Of a stretch of 5,469 bases of DNA, positions 4,986-5,469 are shown one piece after another. The position numbers and the translations under genes were made by a program. The notes beneath the pieces are model-generated. The model made no database searches. It had not been told where the DNA came from and saw nothing but the letters and a program-made list of their open reading frames with translations. Location: assembly GCA_023458915.1 (NCBI GenBank), contig JAEWWM010000014.1:1-5469 (forward strand), in the 5' to 3' direction. The DNA is from Bacillota bacterium (GTDB lineage Bacteria; Bacillota; Clostridia; Oscillospirales; Acutalibacteraceae). The number at the start of each line of letters is the position of its first letter. The first letter of the stretch is position 1.

Positions 4986-4989
4986 TTTT

Positions 4990-5469
4990 TTATCTTAATG
5001 CTTGTGTTAATCCTAAAGCAACGCGGTTTACTACACTTTCTGCTTTTGAATAAACCTGTACTGATTTATAAGCAAAACTTAATTCACCTAAACTGTTAGG
5101 CTTTTTTTCCTCATCGTTATTGTCAAAACCTAAATGTTCTTTTTTTATTACAACTGTAGCATCGGCCTTTAACGGTGATCCCCACGGTGAAAATGTTGTA
5201 TATGTAAAATCCACACTCGCTAAAAGGCCATAACACTCTATTTCTCCCCATTTGAAATAAACTTTTAAATCAGGATTCCCTGCATACGCTCTTAGTTTGG
5301 CCAAACTGGTTGCTGTGCTACTGCATAAAGAGAGGTCATTCTCGGTATCCAATAATCCGTTCATAGTTCTAACTTGGTATTCATCGTAAATATCGTAATG
5401 CAGCGTTATACTCATGTCTTCATCGTCATCGTTTTCGTCCTCCCGAAATACAGCACGCCTTCTGCCGTT
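4990..5469 (-). CDS. Contractile injection system tube/LysM-type (Afp7-like) protein, C-terminal part
   Basis: The minus-strand frame is open from the window edge to TAA at 4992-4990, giving 159 visible residues. An internal ATG at 5415 exists, but the frame continues 18 codons upstream (GRRRAVFRE, then an acidic run), and the strand MSITLHYDIYDE resembles the middle of the contractile-injection-system tube domain (family pattern like LxMELFFDTYE). The N-terminus therefore most likely lies outside the window. The stretch FKWGEIECYGLLASVDFTYT followed by FSPWGSPLKADATVVIKKE matches the family hallmark (WG...FxGxLxSVxxxFTxFxPdGtPlRAxlxVxFKE). In Afp/Pvc-type particles this protein joins tube and baseplate and often carries a C-terminal LysM. 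Here only about 50 residues follow, with no clear LysM. It would be the visible end of an injection-system cluster extending to the right. The call rests on remembered motifs. Confidence 0.65.
   Translation of the reverse strand, partial: NGRRRAVFREDENDDDEDMSITLHYDIYDEYQVRTMNGLLDTENDLSLCSSTATSLAKLRAYAGNPDLKVYFKWGEIECYGLLASVDFTYTTFSPWGSPLKADATVVIKKEHLGFDNNDEEKKPNSLGELSFAYKSVQVYSKAESVVNRVALGLTQALR

Noticed and set aside
5413..5469. Start of the minus-strand gene at ATG 5415 with an ATGA overlap to an upstream frame
   Set aside because: The gene's own frame stays open to the edge, the family's domain extends well upstream of this Met, and GGAGG (5440-5436) is 23 bases from it, too far for initiation.

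Overview
The window is AT-rich bacterial DNA with Gram-positive-style ribosome binding sites (AGGAG or AGGAGG, 6 to 9 bases before the start) at several genes. It carries no ribosomal or tRNA gene, and I cannot assign a phylum. Almost every plus-strand product starts with a Sec-type signal peptide, and two products end in a eukaryote-type CaaX prenylation motif. This suggests a host-associated, perhaps intracellular, bacterium that exports proteins acting inside eukaryotic cells. The lifestyle is inferred; the motifs are seen.

Layout: (a) 1-161 is the tail of a small protein. It is followed by a paralogue at 258-608, and both share a repeat spanning the gene end and the downstream spacer. (b) 695-1081 and 1104-1472 are a closely spaced pair, an exported hydrophobic protein and a four-helix membrane protein, both unknown. 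(c) 1522-2628 is an exported calpain-like cysteine protease with an intact Cys/His/Asn triad. (d) 2728-3687 is an exported or membrane-anchored Cys-rich protein of unknown fold. It has two in-frame starts, each with a perfect AGGAGG, and ends in CSIL. (e) 3801-4463 is a Ras/Rab-like small GTPase with an N-terminal signal peptide and a C-terminal CTIL box. (f) 4464-4954 is about 490 bp without a confident gene, holding a GC-rich hairpin, a possible three-way-junction element and an imperfect inverted repeat. (g) 4990-5469, minus strand, is the C-terminal part of a protein resembling the contractile-injection-system tube/LysM (Afp7-like) family. It is cut by the window edge and ends at a terminator that lies between it and the island.

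Working model (inference): genes (c) to (e), and possibly (a) and (b), form an effector island. A secreted calpain-like protease, a CaaX protein and a secreted, potentially prenylated GTPase would act on host membranes and signalling. The adjacent convergent cluster may encode a contractile injection machine, but nothing in the window shows that it delivers these proteins; their signal peptides point to Sec export.
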